DNA of 8,357 nucleotides from RGIG7213 sp045636245 (GCA_045636245.1 JAZTXA010000184.1:1-8357); one strand, 5' to 3'. Shown: positions 1-6,413, counted from the first letter of the stretch. Notes: generated from the letters alone by a model not told the origin. Program-made: numbers and translations.

Positions 1-317
1 TCCGACTTGCCCATGCTTGCCGCCATACCTATACATATCGTTGAAACATCGCACTTGATGTAATTCATCGTGTCGTATATCGCCATACCGTCGGTTATGG
101 AACCGCCGGGGGAGTTGATGTAAAAGTAAATGTCACGGTCGGGATCAACCGCTTCGAGATAAAGCATCTGCGCCACTATAACTGCGGATGTTGCATGATT
201 GACGTCCTGCGACAGCATTATGATTCTGTCATTTAAAAGACGGGAAAAAATATCATAGGAACGCTCGCCTCTGCCGGTTTGTTCGATGACGTAAGGTATA
301 GTTATGGAGTTATGCAT
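1..317 (-). CDS. clpP: ATP-dependent Clp protease proteolytic subunit ClpP (N-terminal part, cut by window edge)
   Basis: Serine peptidase subunit of the cytoplasmic Clp protease; in the family it forms a double-heptamer chamber fed by ClpX or ClpC/ClpA unfoldases. About 105 N-terminal residues are visible, roughly half of a usual ClpP of about 195; the rest lies beyond base 1. Family landmarks are clear: GERSYDIFSRLL (17-28), the INSPGGS oxyanion-hole segment (67-73), and GMAASMG (97-103) with the nucleophile Ser101. The catalytic His and Asp would lie outside the window. The start at 317 is supported by a close AAAGGAA ribosome binding site (322-328) and by family-like length before the GERSYD block. 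It begins 12 nt after the tig stop, so it is almost certainly co-transcribed with tig, the usual order in Bacillota, where clpX often follows. Identification is secure; only completeness is unknown. Confidence 0.96.
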   Translation of the reverse strand, partial: MHNSITIPYVIEQTGRGERSYDIFSRLLNDRIIMLSQDVNHATSAVIVAQMLYLEAVDPDRDIYFYINSPGGSITDGMAIYDTMNYIKCDVSTICIGMAASMGKS

Positions 318-329
318 AAAGTTCCTTTC

Positions 330-1625
330 TTACTCTGTTACTGTTTTTTCTGTGATGACTGCCTTTTCTCTGAGCATATCAAGCGCTTTCTTAAGTGTGA
401 GATGATAGTGTACATCTTCCTTCAAAAGCTGTTCTTTGATCTTTTCAACTTCAAGACTTGAAGATTCTGCAAGGGAAGCGTATTCTGCTTCGATTTCTTC
501 ATCGGAAACTTCGATCTTTTCAAGCTCTGCAACCTTTTCAAGCGCAAGTCTTGTCTTTACCTGACGTTCTGACTGGGGTCTTGCCTGTTCCTTAAGGTCG
601 TCGATCGTTGTACCTGTGTACTGCATGTAGATGTCAAGGTTCATGCCCTGCTGCATAAGACGTGTTTCGAAGTTGCGAAGCTCGCTGAATACTTCGTTTT
701 CGATCATTACAGGCGGGATCTCAACTGTTGTCTTTGTAAGAAGTGCATCAACAAGCTTTTCTTCAAGCATGTTGTTTGCGATGTTATTGCTTCTTTCTGT
801 GAGTTTAGCCTTGATATCAGCTTTATATTCATCAAGTGTATCAAATTCGGAAACATCCTTTGCAAATTCATCATCAAGCTCGGGAAGTTCTTCAAATTCG
901 ATCTTGTGAAGTTTACAAGCGAAAACTGCAGCTTTGCCCTTGAGGTCTTCTGCGTGGTAATCCTCGGGGAATGTTACGCTTACATCAAATGCATCGTCAA
1001 CATTGTGTCCTTCGATCTGTGCTTCAAAGCCGGGAATAAAGCTGCCGGAGCCAAGCTTCAGCTTGTGTCCTTCATCCTTACCGCCTGCGAATTCAACACC
1101 GTCGATAGAACCGCAGTAGTCAATTGTAACTGTGTCGCCGTTCTGTGCGGCTCTGTCAGTTACCTCAACCATGCGCGCGTTTGCGCGGCGGCGGCGTTCA
1201 AGCTCGGAATCAACATCTTCATCCTTAACGGGTGTGATCGTCTTTTCAAGCTCAAAGCCGAAGTAATCTGCAACCTCAACCTCGGGTTTTACATAAAACT
1301 TTGCTTTAACTGTGATCTCTTCACCTTCAAAAGCACCGAAATCGAATTCGGGCTGGCTGATAGGTGCAAGACCGGATTCTTTAACAGCTTCTTCGTAAGC
1401 GGCGGGAAGAATATCGTTAAGTGCATCATTGTAGAAAAAGTCGGAGCCGTACATTTTTTCAATTACGGACTTGGGTGCCTTACCCTTGCGGAAGCCGGGG
1501 ATAGCAAGCGAACCGACCTTCTTTTTATAAGCGCGTGCAACAGCAGCATCAAAAGCCGCCTTTTCTATGGAAATTTCCAACTCTCTTACATTTACTTCGG
1601 GAGTTGATACGTTTTTCAGACTCAT
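330..1625 (-). CDS. tig: Trigger factor, ribosome-associated chaperone and peptidyl-prolyl isomerase
   Basis: Trigger factor binds near the ribosomal exit tunnel and shields nascent chains. At 431 residues it has the normal family length and all three parts. The N-terminal ribosome-binding domain carries the signature loop GFRKGKAPK (44-52). An FKBP-type isomerase domain runs at about 160-243, with NGDTVTIDY (162-170), GSGSFIPGFE (192-201) and VTFPEDYH (217-224). The helical C-terminal chaperone domain follows, including the ELPELDDEFAKD linker (246-257) and acidic helices to the end. The start at 1625 has a GGAGG ribosome binding site (1634-1638) and a strong promoter just upstream, so tig heads a tig-clpP transcript. 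A 233-codon open frame on the opposite strand (906-1607) is a by-product of codon usage. Nothing is missing or broken. Confidence 0.98.
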   Translation of the reverse strand: MSLKNVSTPEVNVRELEISIEKAAFDAAVARAYKKKVGSLAIPGFRKGKAPKSVIEKMYGSDFFYNDALNDILPAAYEEAVKESGLAPISQPEFDFGAFEGEEITVKAKFYVKPEVEVADYFGFELEKTITPVKDEDVDSELERRRRANARMVEVTDRAAQNGDTVTIDYCGSIDGVEFAGGKDEGHKLKLGSGSFIPGFEAQIEGHNVDDAFDVSVTFPEDYHAEDLKGKAAVFACKLHKIEFEELPELDDEFAKDVSEFDTLDEYKADIKAKLTERSNNIANNMLEEKLVDALLTKTTVEIPPVMIENEVFSELRNFETRLMQQGMNLDIYMQYTGTTIDDLKEQARPQSERQVKTRLALEKVAELEKIEVSDEEIEAEYASLAESSSLEVEKIKEQLLKEDVHYHLTLKKALDMLREKAVITEKTVTE

Positions 1626-1662
1626 TTTTCAGTCCTCCGTTAATTTAATATATAATAAATCC

Positions 1663-1690
1663 ATTATACACAAGTGGAAAATAAAGTCAA
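1663..1690 (-). promoter_or_regulatory. Sigma-A-type promoter for tig-clpP
   Basis: Read on the minus strand, a -35 box TTGACT (1685-1690) is followed after 16 nt by a perfect -10 box TATAAT (1663-1668). The start codon of tig lies about 38 nt downstream of the -10 box. It occupies the 81-nt gap behind the metallophosphoesterase gene, so tig-clpP has its own promoter even though the gene upstream runs in the same direction. The assignment rests on consensus match only; no CIRCE or CtsR-like operator was noticed beside it. Confidence 0.8.
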
Positions 1691-1706
1691 CAGAAATTTA
1701 AAAATT

Positions 1707-2417
1707 TTAATAAATTATTTTATACGGCTTAAAATTCAAATGGTCTGCCGATACCATTTTGTATGTGATCCCGTTGTGTATTATGTCGGGCATGCTTCTG
1801 TGTATGCCGTGTATGTGACCGTAAAAGCACAGTCTTACACCGTATTCGGCAAGCGTTCCCGTTATTTCCTCGCAAAGATAAGTACCGTATACGGGAGGAA
1901 AGTGAAGTACTGCGATTATCGGTTTTTCTCCCGAAATCTTACGTCCTTCTTCAAGGCTCATTCTCAAACGCATATTCTCTCTGTTGACTATTTTTGTATT
2001 GTCAGCATTTGATTCGGGAATGTTTTTTTCGTCTGTATACCAGCCTCTTGAGCCGCACAGAATAAAATCACCCATATCGTATGCGTTGTTACGCAAAACG
2101 GAAAAATCAAGCTCGTTTTCTTCAAAAAACAAATTCATTTTTTTGACAGTGTTCCACCAAAAATCGTGGTTGCCTTCAAGAAGTATCTTTTTTCCCGGCA
2201 GACTGTTTATGAATTTTAAGTCGGGTAATGCTGTATCAAACTCCATTCCCCACGAGGTGTCCCCCGCGAGTATCACGGTATCGTTTTCTGTTATGTTTTC
2301 GAGCCAGTTCTGCTCTATTTTTTCGGTGTAATTTACCCATCTTCCTCCGAAAACCTCCATTGTTTTCGATTCGTCGCCAAACGGAAGATGAAGATCGGCT
2401 ATCACAAATACTGCCAT
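1707..2417 (-). CDS. Calcineurin-like metallophosphoesterase of unknown substrate
   Basis: A compact 236-residue soluble protein made almost entirely of the dinuclear-metal phosphoesterase fold. The metal-binding motifs appear in order: DLH (Asp8, His10), GDTSWG (Asp53), GNHDFWW (Asn83, His84), a later histidine in LHFPP (His172) and GHIHG (His201, His203). This is the complete ligand set, so an active enzyme is expected. The GDTSWG and GNHDFWW wording resembles the predicted phosphohydrolase group often placed in COG1768 rather than YfcE- or MPP-nuclease types; the substrate is unknown and I do not assign one. No signal peptide or membrane segment is seen. The start at 2417 follows a TGAGGT ribosome binding site by 4-5 nt. 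No terminator is visible before tig, so read-through into tig is possible. It is divergent from the DUF1540 gene across a 75-nt gap. Confidence 0.9.
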   Translation of the reverse strand: MAVFVIADLHLPFGDESKTMEVFGGRWVNYTEKIEQNWLENITENDTVILAGDTSWGMEFDTALPDLKFINSLPGKKILLEGNHDFWWNTVKKMNLFFEENELDFSVLRNNAYDMGDFILCGSRGWYTDEKNIPESNADNTKIVNRENMRLRMSLEEGRKISGEKPIIAVLHFPPVYGTYLCEEITGTLAEYGVRLCFYGHIHGIHRSMPDIIHNGITYKMVSADHLNFKPYKIIY

Positions 2418-2492
2418 ACATACCTCATAAGTGCGTATAAAATCGGTAATACCTGCACATACTTTTTTCAGAAATCAGAAAGGAGAGATAAA

Positions 2493-2672
2493 ATGGAAAT
2501 CAAAGACAAAAATCATAAGCATATAAAAGGAATCGGCTGTGATGTAAGAAATTGCGTATATCATGACGGCGAATGCTACTGTACGGCAAATAAGGTCTCA
2601 ATAGGGCCGTCATATGCCACCTCGTCAAGCGACACGGTTTGTGCAACCTTCAAAGAAAAATCATTTACCTGA
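2493..2672 (+). CDS. DUF1540 domain-containing cysteine-rich miniprotein
   Basis: A 59-residue protein that is essentially one DUF1540 domain, a small cysteine-rich family common in Clostridia and of unknown function. Visible hallmarks are CDVRNCVYHDGECYCTA (16-32) and, near the end, CATF (50-53), matching the family pattern of Cys-x4-Cys-x-Tyr, Cys-x-Ala, Cys-x-Thr-Phe. Cysteines fall at 16, 21, 28, 30 and 50, one more than the four I regard as conserved; metal binding is plausible but inferred. The start at 2493 is chosen because AAAGGAGAG (2479-2487) sits ideally before it; an in-frame ATG at 2388 lies inside the metallophosphoesterase gene and lacks this support. A TATAAA box lies about 55 nt upstream but has no clear -35 partner. 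The last 12 nt overlap the end of convergent murC. Confidence 0.88.
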   Translation: MEIKDKNHKHIKGIGCDVRNCVYHDGECYCTANKVSIGPSYATSSSDTVCATFKEKSFT

Positions 2673-4061
2673 TTCGAAAATATCGATTATTTTGTTGACA
2701 TCTCCCGCCCCCATGATGATAACGGTGTCGTTGGGGGCGGCTGTTTTTTTGATGTATTCGGCAATTTTTTCAAAATCACCGACGTATTTGCCCTTTGATA
2801 TTTTACCTGCCAGCAGCTCTGCCGACATACCAAGATTATCTGTTTCACGTGCGGGATAGATATCGGCAATTATTGCTTCATCACATCCTTCAAGAGATGA
2901 TGCAAAATCGTCGAGAAGTGCCGCTGTTCTTGAATATGTGTGTGGCTGGAAAACAACAGTCAGCTTACCTGTGCAAATGTTGCGTGCGGCTGAAAGCGTT
3001 GCGGTGATCTCCGTCGGGTGGTGGGCGTAATCGTCATATACTTCGGCACCGTTTACACATGTTCTGTACTCAAATCTGCGTTTTATTCCCATGAATGACT
3101 GCGCTGATCTTGCAAAAACATCACCGTCTGTTATGCCGCAAGCGAGTGCAACGCCTGCACTTGCCAATGTGTTGTATACATTGTGCATGCCGAATACGGA
3201 CAGCTTTACATGTGAAAAGAAATTGCCGTCAAAAATAATATCAAATTCAGGCTTTCCCTTCTCAAATTCAATATTTACAGCGGTTAAACGTGCATTTTTG
3301 TTTTCAATACCGTATGAATACAACTCACCCTTATAATCAGCTGATGCCAAAACAGCACCGGGAGAGTCAAAGTTTACACATGCCGCACCGCCTTCCGCAT
3401 GTTTCAAATACTCTTTAAACGATTTGATGTATGCATCAAAATCCCTGAAATAATCTGCGTGGTCGTATTCCGCATTCAGAATTACCGCGACGGTGGGGAA
3501 GAATGAAAGGAATGAATCCTTGTATTCACAGGCTTCGAATACTATCGTGTCGCCCTTACCAATATAATATTGTGAATTTATTCCCGAAATGACCGCACCG
3601 TTCATAACTGACGGATCTTTTTGAGCACCTTTCAATATATTATAGATCATTGCTGTAGCTGTGCTCTTGCCGTGTGTGCCCGCAACACCTATTGAAGAAG
3701 GATATTCCGAAATGATATATCCCAGATAATCAGAACGGTATATCATATAGAAGTTATGCGTTGCAGCGTATGAATATTCAGGTGTGTCAGTGGGGATTGC
3801 TGCGTTATATACAACTACAGAAAAATCTATTATATTTTTTACGCTGTGTCCTTCCTGTATTTCTATACCTCGCTCTGAAAGCATATCCGTGACACTTGAC
3901 AAGGTTCTGTCGCTTCCCCCTGTTTTTAGTCCGTTTTCTTTCGATATTATTGCTAAAGAGGACATGGAAACGCCACCAATGCCGATAAAATATACATTTT
4001 TATGGGACGAGAGTATTTCCCTTATTTCATCGGGTGAATAATGTTTTCTTTCTTTTTTCAT
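2661..4061 (-). CDS. murC: UDP-N-acetylmuramate--L-alanine ligase MurC
   Basis: Cytoplasmic ATP-dependent Mur ligase that adds the first amino acid, L-alanine, to UDP-MurNAc in peptidoglycan synthesis. With the chosen start it has 466 residues, normal for MurC. The N-terminal UDP-binding Rossmann domain shows FIGIGGVSMS (25-34); the ATP P-loop is GTHGKST (128-134). The central domain has EACEYKDSF (176-184) and NAEYDHADYF (196-205), followed by FGMHNVYN (290-297). The C-terminal domain has YDDYAHHPTE (342-351) and FQPHTYSR (371-378). HADYF and DDYAHHPTE point to MurC rather than MurD, E, F or Mpl. The start at 4061 is preferred because the family begins shortly before this Rossmann motif; its ribosome binding site is only a weak GGGG, and the frame could extend upstream to a TTG at 4139 with a non-conserved hydrophobic leader. 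It lies outside any division/cell-wall cluster here, convergent with the DUF1540 gene and divergent from spoVG. Confidence 0.95.
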   Translation of the reverse strand: MKKERKHYSPDEIREILSSHKNVYFIGIGGVSMSSLAIISKENGLKTGGSDRTLSSVTDMLSERGIEIQEGHSVKNIIDFSVVVYNAAIPTDTPEYSYAATHNFYMIYRSDYLGYIISEYPSSIGVAGTHGKSTATAMIYNILKGAQKDPSVMNGAVISGINSQYYIGKGDTIVFEACEYKDSFLSFFPTVAVILNAEYDHADYFRDFDAYIKSFKEYLKHAEGGAACVNFDSPGAVLASADYKGELYSYGIENKNARLTAVNIEFEKGKPEFDIIFDGNFFSHVKLSVFGMHNVYNTLASAGVALACGITDGDVFARSAQSFMGIKRRFEYRTCVNGAEVYDDYAHHPTEITATLSAARNICTGKLTVVFQPHTYSRTAALLDDFASSLEGCDEAIIADIYPARETDNLGMSAELLAGKISKGKYVGDFEKIAEYIKKTAAPNDTVIIMGAGDVNKIIDIFESGK

Positions 4062-4092
4062 AAAAACCCCACATAATTCAAAAATAAAAAAA

Positions 4093-4108
4093 TACACACA
4101 GGTGTGTA
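4093..4108. promoter_or_regulatory. Inverted repeat upstream of murC, possible operator
   Basis: Perfect 7-bp arms TACACAC and GTGTGTA separated by AG, 32 to 47 nt upstream of the murC start. On the minus strand it overlaps a weak candidate -35 box TTTACA (4105-4110) paired with TTTATT (4083-4088). Symmetry and position suit a dimeric repressor site, but a single short copy in AT-rich DNA may be chance. No known regulator consensus is claimed. Confidence 0.3.
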
Positions 4109-4184
4109 AAACAGATAAAGCGACAAAAATTACTTGCAATAGCGCTATACATAATTAATTCGTATTTTTTTTACAAAATAATTA

Positions 4185-4198
4185 ATCTGAATTCAGAT
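4185..4198. promoter_or_regulatory. Perfect 14-bp palindrome between murC and spoVG
   Basis: ATCTGAATTCAGAT is perfectly self-complementary with no spacer. It sits in the divergent murC-spoVG spacer, about 95 nt before the spoVG start. The region 4062-4293 is otherwise AT-rich, has no open frame of note and no convincing consensus promoter for spoVG; a sigma-H-type promoter, as known for B. subtilis spoVG, was looked for and not found. Binding-site function is inferred from symmetry alone. Confidence 0.3.
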
Positions 4199-4293
4199 AT
4201 AAAACACATAAATAGGTTAAAATTAAAGAACAAACAAGGCGGTTGTAATGCATATTTATACACCGTTAATTCCAAGAGAGAGGAAACACAGCC

Positions 4294-4578
4294 ATGGATA
4301 TCTCAGATATCAAAATCAGAAAAATTTTTGAAGACGGTCCTATGAAAGCGATCGTATCTGTCACGTTTGACAACCAGCTTGCTGTACACGACATTAAGGT
4401 AATAGACGCAGGTGGCAAAAAGTTTATCGTGATGCCCAGCAGAAAAAATCCGGACAATACATTCCGTGATATTGTTCACCCCATCAACTCCGATTTCCGC
4501 AAGAGAATCGAAGATGCTGTGCTTGAAACATATGATGCACAGAAAGAAACATATCTTATGGAAAATGCCGAAATCTAA
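4294..4578 (+). CDS. spoVG: SpoVG family regulatory protein
   Basis: A 94-residue member of the SpoVG family, small dimeric nucleic-acid-binding proteins that affect septation, sporulation, envelope and virulence gene expression in Bacillota and spirochaetes. Near the full length of the family is present: IRKIFEDGPMKAIVSVTFD (8-26), the very conserved VHDIKVIDAG (31-40), FIVMPSRKNPDNTFRDIVHPINS (44-66) and the closing helix DAVLETYD. B. subtilis SpoVG has a similar core and a slightly different acidic tail; here the tail is short (MENAEI). The start is set by AGAGAGGAAA (4276-4285) with a somewhat long spacing and by the MDISDIKIR opening typical of the family. It is a single-gene transcript: divergent from murC and closed by an intrinsic terminator 24 nt after the stop. 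Confidence 0.97.
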   Translation: MDISDIKIRKIFEDGPMKAIVSVTFDNQLAVHDIKVIDAGGKKFIVMPSRKNPDNTFRDIVHPINSDFRKRIEDAVLETYDAQKETYLMENAEI

Positions 4579-4602
4579 ACTTAAAGGATTTTGATTTTTC
4601 TT

Positions 4603-4637
4603 AACCTCATAACCATCGGTTATGAGGTTGTTTTTTT
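4603..4637 (+). terminator. Rho-independent terminator of spoVG, overlapping the end of the opposite gene
   Basis: A perfect 12-bp stem (4603-4614 with 4618-4629) around the 3-nt loop ATC is followed by G and seven T residues (4631-4637). This is a strong intrinsic terminator for rightward transcription. The right arm and T-tract are also the last codons and the stop of the leftward glycosyltransferase gene, whose final codons spell KKTTS. For leftward RNA the stem is followed by an A-rich stretch, so it should not act as a classic terminator in that direction. Confidence 0.93.
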
Positions 4638-5375
4638 GTTCTTTGCTTTGACACGGCGCTTAATTTTTATAAGATCGCCGAGCATTTTGAATGTATCCGA
4701 TAAAACATTTATCTTGGATTCTCTGTGATTGATTATTTTAACGGGAATTTCATCTATTTTCATTCCCTTTGATTTTGCGGTAAGCAATACTTCGAAGTCG
4801 AATGCAAACCCATCTGTTTCACATTCGGAGAAGATCTTTTTTGCATCATCTGTACGGAATCCCTTCATACCGCATTGGGAATCCGACAGATTGAAGCCTG
4901 CGGTTATACACAGTACTTTTATGTATATTTTTGATGCGAGCTTACGTATAAATGTATATCCCTCGTATCCGTCTTTTGTAAGGTTACGTGAACCGACAAC
5001 AACAGATGTTCTGCCGGCTCCTGCTTTTACCTTTTCGTTATCGGAGGCAAAGAAGTCATAAACATTCTTTATTACATCAACACCGTATGCAATATCGCAG
5101 TCGGTGAACATGGCAATATCGCCTGTTGAGGCAAGCATACCTGTCCTTACGGCGTAACCCTTGCCGCGGTTTTCTTCATAGCGGACAAGGCGCACACCGG
5201 GCTTTTCCTTTTCTGCATTTTTGACAAATGAAGAGCATCCGTCCTTTGAGCCGTCATCGACAAATATAAGCTCAAAATCCTCGAATGTTTTTGTCATGTA
5301 AGTGTGAAACTGGTTTATTGAATCTTCAATTATAGAAGACTCATTGTACATAGGTATTATGACCGATATTTTCAT
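4620..5375 (-). CDS. Family 2 glycosyltransferase, dolichyl-phosphate-glucosyltransferase-like
   Basis: A GT-A fold, family GT2 inverting glycosyltransferase of 251 residues. Motifs include SVIIPMYNE (4-12), VDDGSKDG (39-46), the NRGKGYAVRTGM segment (69-80), the metal-binding DxD as TDCD (91-94), DSQCGMKGF (165-173), FDFEVL (192-197) and INHRESK (215-221). The QCGMKGF and FDFE blocks are typical of the DPG/DPM synthase branch, which transfers a sugar from a nucleotide donor to a polyprenyl phosphate carrier. That acceptor is inferred; no C-terminal membrane helices are present, only a basic tail (KIKRRVKAKNKK) that could sit on the inner membrane face. The start at 5375 has an AAAGG ribosome binding site. 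It begins 15 nt after the sortase gene ends, so the two form an operon and probably share a role in modifying the cell surface. Its coding end lies inside the spoVG terminator. Confidence 0.92.
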   Translation of the reverse strand: MKISVIIPMYNESSIIEDSINQFHTYMTKTFEDFELIFVDDGSKDGCSSFVKNAEKEKPGVRLVRYEENRGKGYAVRTGMLASTGDIAMFTDCDIAYGVDVIKNVYDFFASDNEKVKAGAGRTSVVVGSRNLTKDGYEGYTFIRKLASKIYIKVLCITAGFNLSDSQCGMKGFRTDDAKKIFSECETDGFAFDFEVLLTAKSKGMKIDEIPVKIINHRESKINVLSDTFKMLGDLIKIKRRVKAKNKKTTS

Positions 5376-5390
5376 AATTAATGCCTTTCT

Positions 5391-6401
5391 TTATTTGGAC
5401 ACTGCAATCAGCTTTGCGTGGATAGCCCAACGGCGTCCGTCTCTTTGCGTGGTACATGTGGACAGTGTAAGAAGCATGTCGTCCTCTGTAAATGACATGT
5501 TTTTGTGGAAGAGTGACATTGATTCGCAAGTGCTCACAAAATTCAAAAAGTCGCTTGAATTGTAAAATTGAGTGCGTATATAATTGTATGTCGGAGAAGA
5601 ATTGTATACGGAGAATACCTCGAAGGTATATATACCGTCAAGCGTTGTTATTATCACACGGCGGTTGTTGAATACATCTTCTCTTGTAAAGTTGATAAGT
5701 GCGGCGAACATCGTGTTTGTTGTGTACATATTGTGACCGTATATAACGAGCGCCCTGTTGTCCTCAAGCTTAGATTTTGTTCTGCCGTCGGCAAATATCG
5801 AGCCTTGACTGTTCGTTTTTCTGTTGGGAGAACGCAAAAGGTAATAATCGTTGTCACCGCTGAACATAATCGGATAATCTATGTTTGTGTTTGCAATGGT
5901 TATCCAGCCCCATACATCGGGATTCTGACGCTTAAGATCAAGAATTTTTGAACGTGTTTTTTCAAATTCTTCGTTGTAGACTCCCGTTGAATAATCAATG
6001 TCTATGACCTCACCCGCGAGAGACCGTGAAATATCAAGCGTTTCCACATTTGATCTGGAAGGAGTGTCCACGGTGACATATGAAAGACTTGTGTTTCCAT
6101 GGAAAACATCACTCATTTGCTTGTTTTGCTCACTTGCCTGTACATACGAAAGTACATATAAGATAATAGCAATAAAGCTGCCCAAAAACATAAGGGAACT
6201 TGCCGTGAGAATAGTGTACCTTAAAGCGTTTATAAAGAGCTGATGAGTTGTTTTTCGTGCTTTCGCACCCGAAGAGATCGGAATATCACGGGGGCGAATA
6301 CGTTCTATCGATTTTATAAGCGGTGTTTTTTTGTCTTCGGGTAAAGGCTTAAAAACATTGCTTTTTTTTGAAGTCTTTTTTCTTTTATGATTCAAAAACA
6401 T
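5391..6401 (-). CDS. srtB: Class B sortase, membrane-anchored cysteine transpeptidase
   Basis: Sortases cut a sorting motif in secreted proteins and join them to peptidoglycan or to pilin subunits. The order in 336 residues is: a strongly basic cytoplasmic tail (1-57), one membrane helix (about 58-86), an extracellular linker, then the catalytic domain from about 150. Class B features are NPDVWGWITI (160-169), NTNIDYPIM (171-179), DNDYYLL (183-189) and GSIFAD (200-205). The catalytic residues are all present: His223 in YGHNM, Cys316 in LSTCT, and Arg323/Arg324 before WAIHAKL. The tail and linker make it longer than the roughly 250-residue textbook SrtB. No substrate with a sorting motif is encoded in the window, so the target is unknown; class is clear but orthology to any named srtB is not tested. 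It is first in an operon with the glycosyltransferase, with its own promoter and a full-consensus ribosome binding site. Confidence 0.94.
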   Translation of the reverse strand: MFLNHKRKKTSKKSNVFKPLPEDKKTPLIKSIERIRPRDIPISSGAKARKTTHQLFINALRYTILTASSLMFLGSFIAIILYVLSYVQASEQNKQMSDVFHGNTSLSYVTVDTPSRSNVETLDISRSLAGEVIDIDYSTGVYNEEFEKTRSKILDLKRQNPDVWGWITIANTNIDYPIMFSGDNDYYLLRSPNRKTNSQGSIFADGRTKSKLEDNRALVIYGHNMYTTNTMFAALINFTREDVFNNRRVIITTLDGIYTFEVFSVYNSSPTYNYIRTQFYNSSDFLNFVSTCESMSLFHKNMSFTEDDMLLTLSTCTTQRDGRRWAIHAKLIAVSK

Positions 6402-6405
6402 ATTA

Positions 6406-6413
6406 CACCTCCT
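6406..6413 (-). promoter_or_regulatory. Consensus ribosome binding site of the sortase gene
   Basis: On the minus strand AGGAGGTG, a full match to the anti-Shine-Dalgarno complement, ends 4 nt before the ATG at 6401. It fixes the start of the unusually long N-terminal tail: starting further downstream would discard this site. Confidence 0.85.

Noticed and set aside
279..461. A 60-codon plus-strand frame across the clpP-tig junction
   Set aside because: Antisense to both ends of a well-supported operon, with no domain or start signal.
906..1607. A 233-codon open frame on the plus strand opposite tig
   Set aside because: It lies wholly antisense to a clearly conserved trigger factor gene, has no ribosome binding site or recognisable domain, and its length is explained by the codon pattern of tig.
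1691..1706. A/T-only self-complementary stretch as a terminator for the metallophosphoesterase gene
   Set aside because: No G/C pairs in the stem and no distinct T-tract following it on the minus strand.
1674..2331. Plus-strand frames of 112 and 115 codons opposite the metallophosphoesterase
   Set aside because: The minus-strand gene carries the complete metal-ligand motif set in order; the opposing frames show nothing recognisable.
4062..4139. An N-terminal extension of MurC to a TTG at 4139 with a hydrophobic leader
   Set aside because: MurC is cytoplasmic and the leader does not resemble family sequence; the ATG at 4061 gives normal length. The weak ribosome binding site leaves slight doubt.
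4154..4186. ATTAATT ... AATTAAT as a hairpin or operator
   Set aside because: Pure A/T 7-bp arms with a 19-nt gap in an AT-rich spacer are expected by chance.
5568..5951. A 127-codon plus-strand frame opposite the sortase
   Set aside because: Lies over the catalytic domain of a sortase with an intact His-Cys-Arg set; no own start signal or domain.
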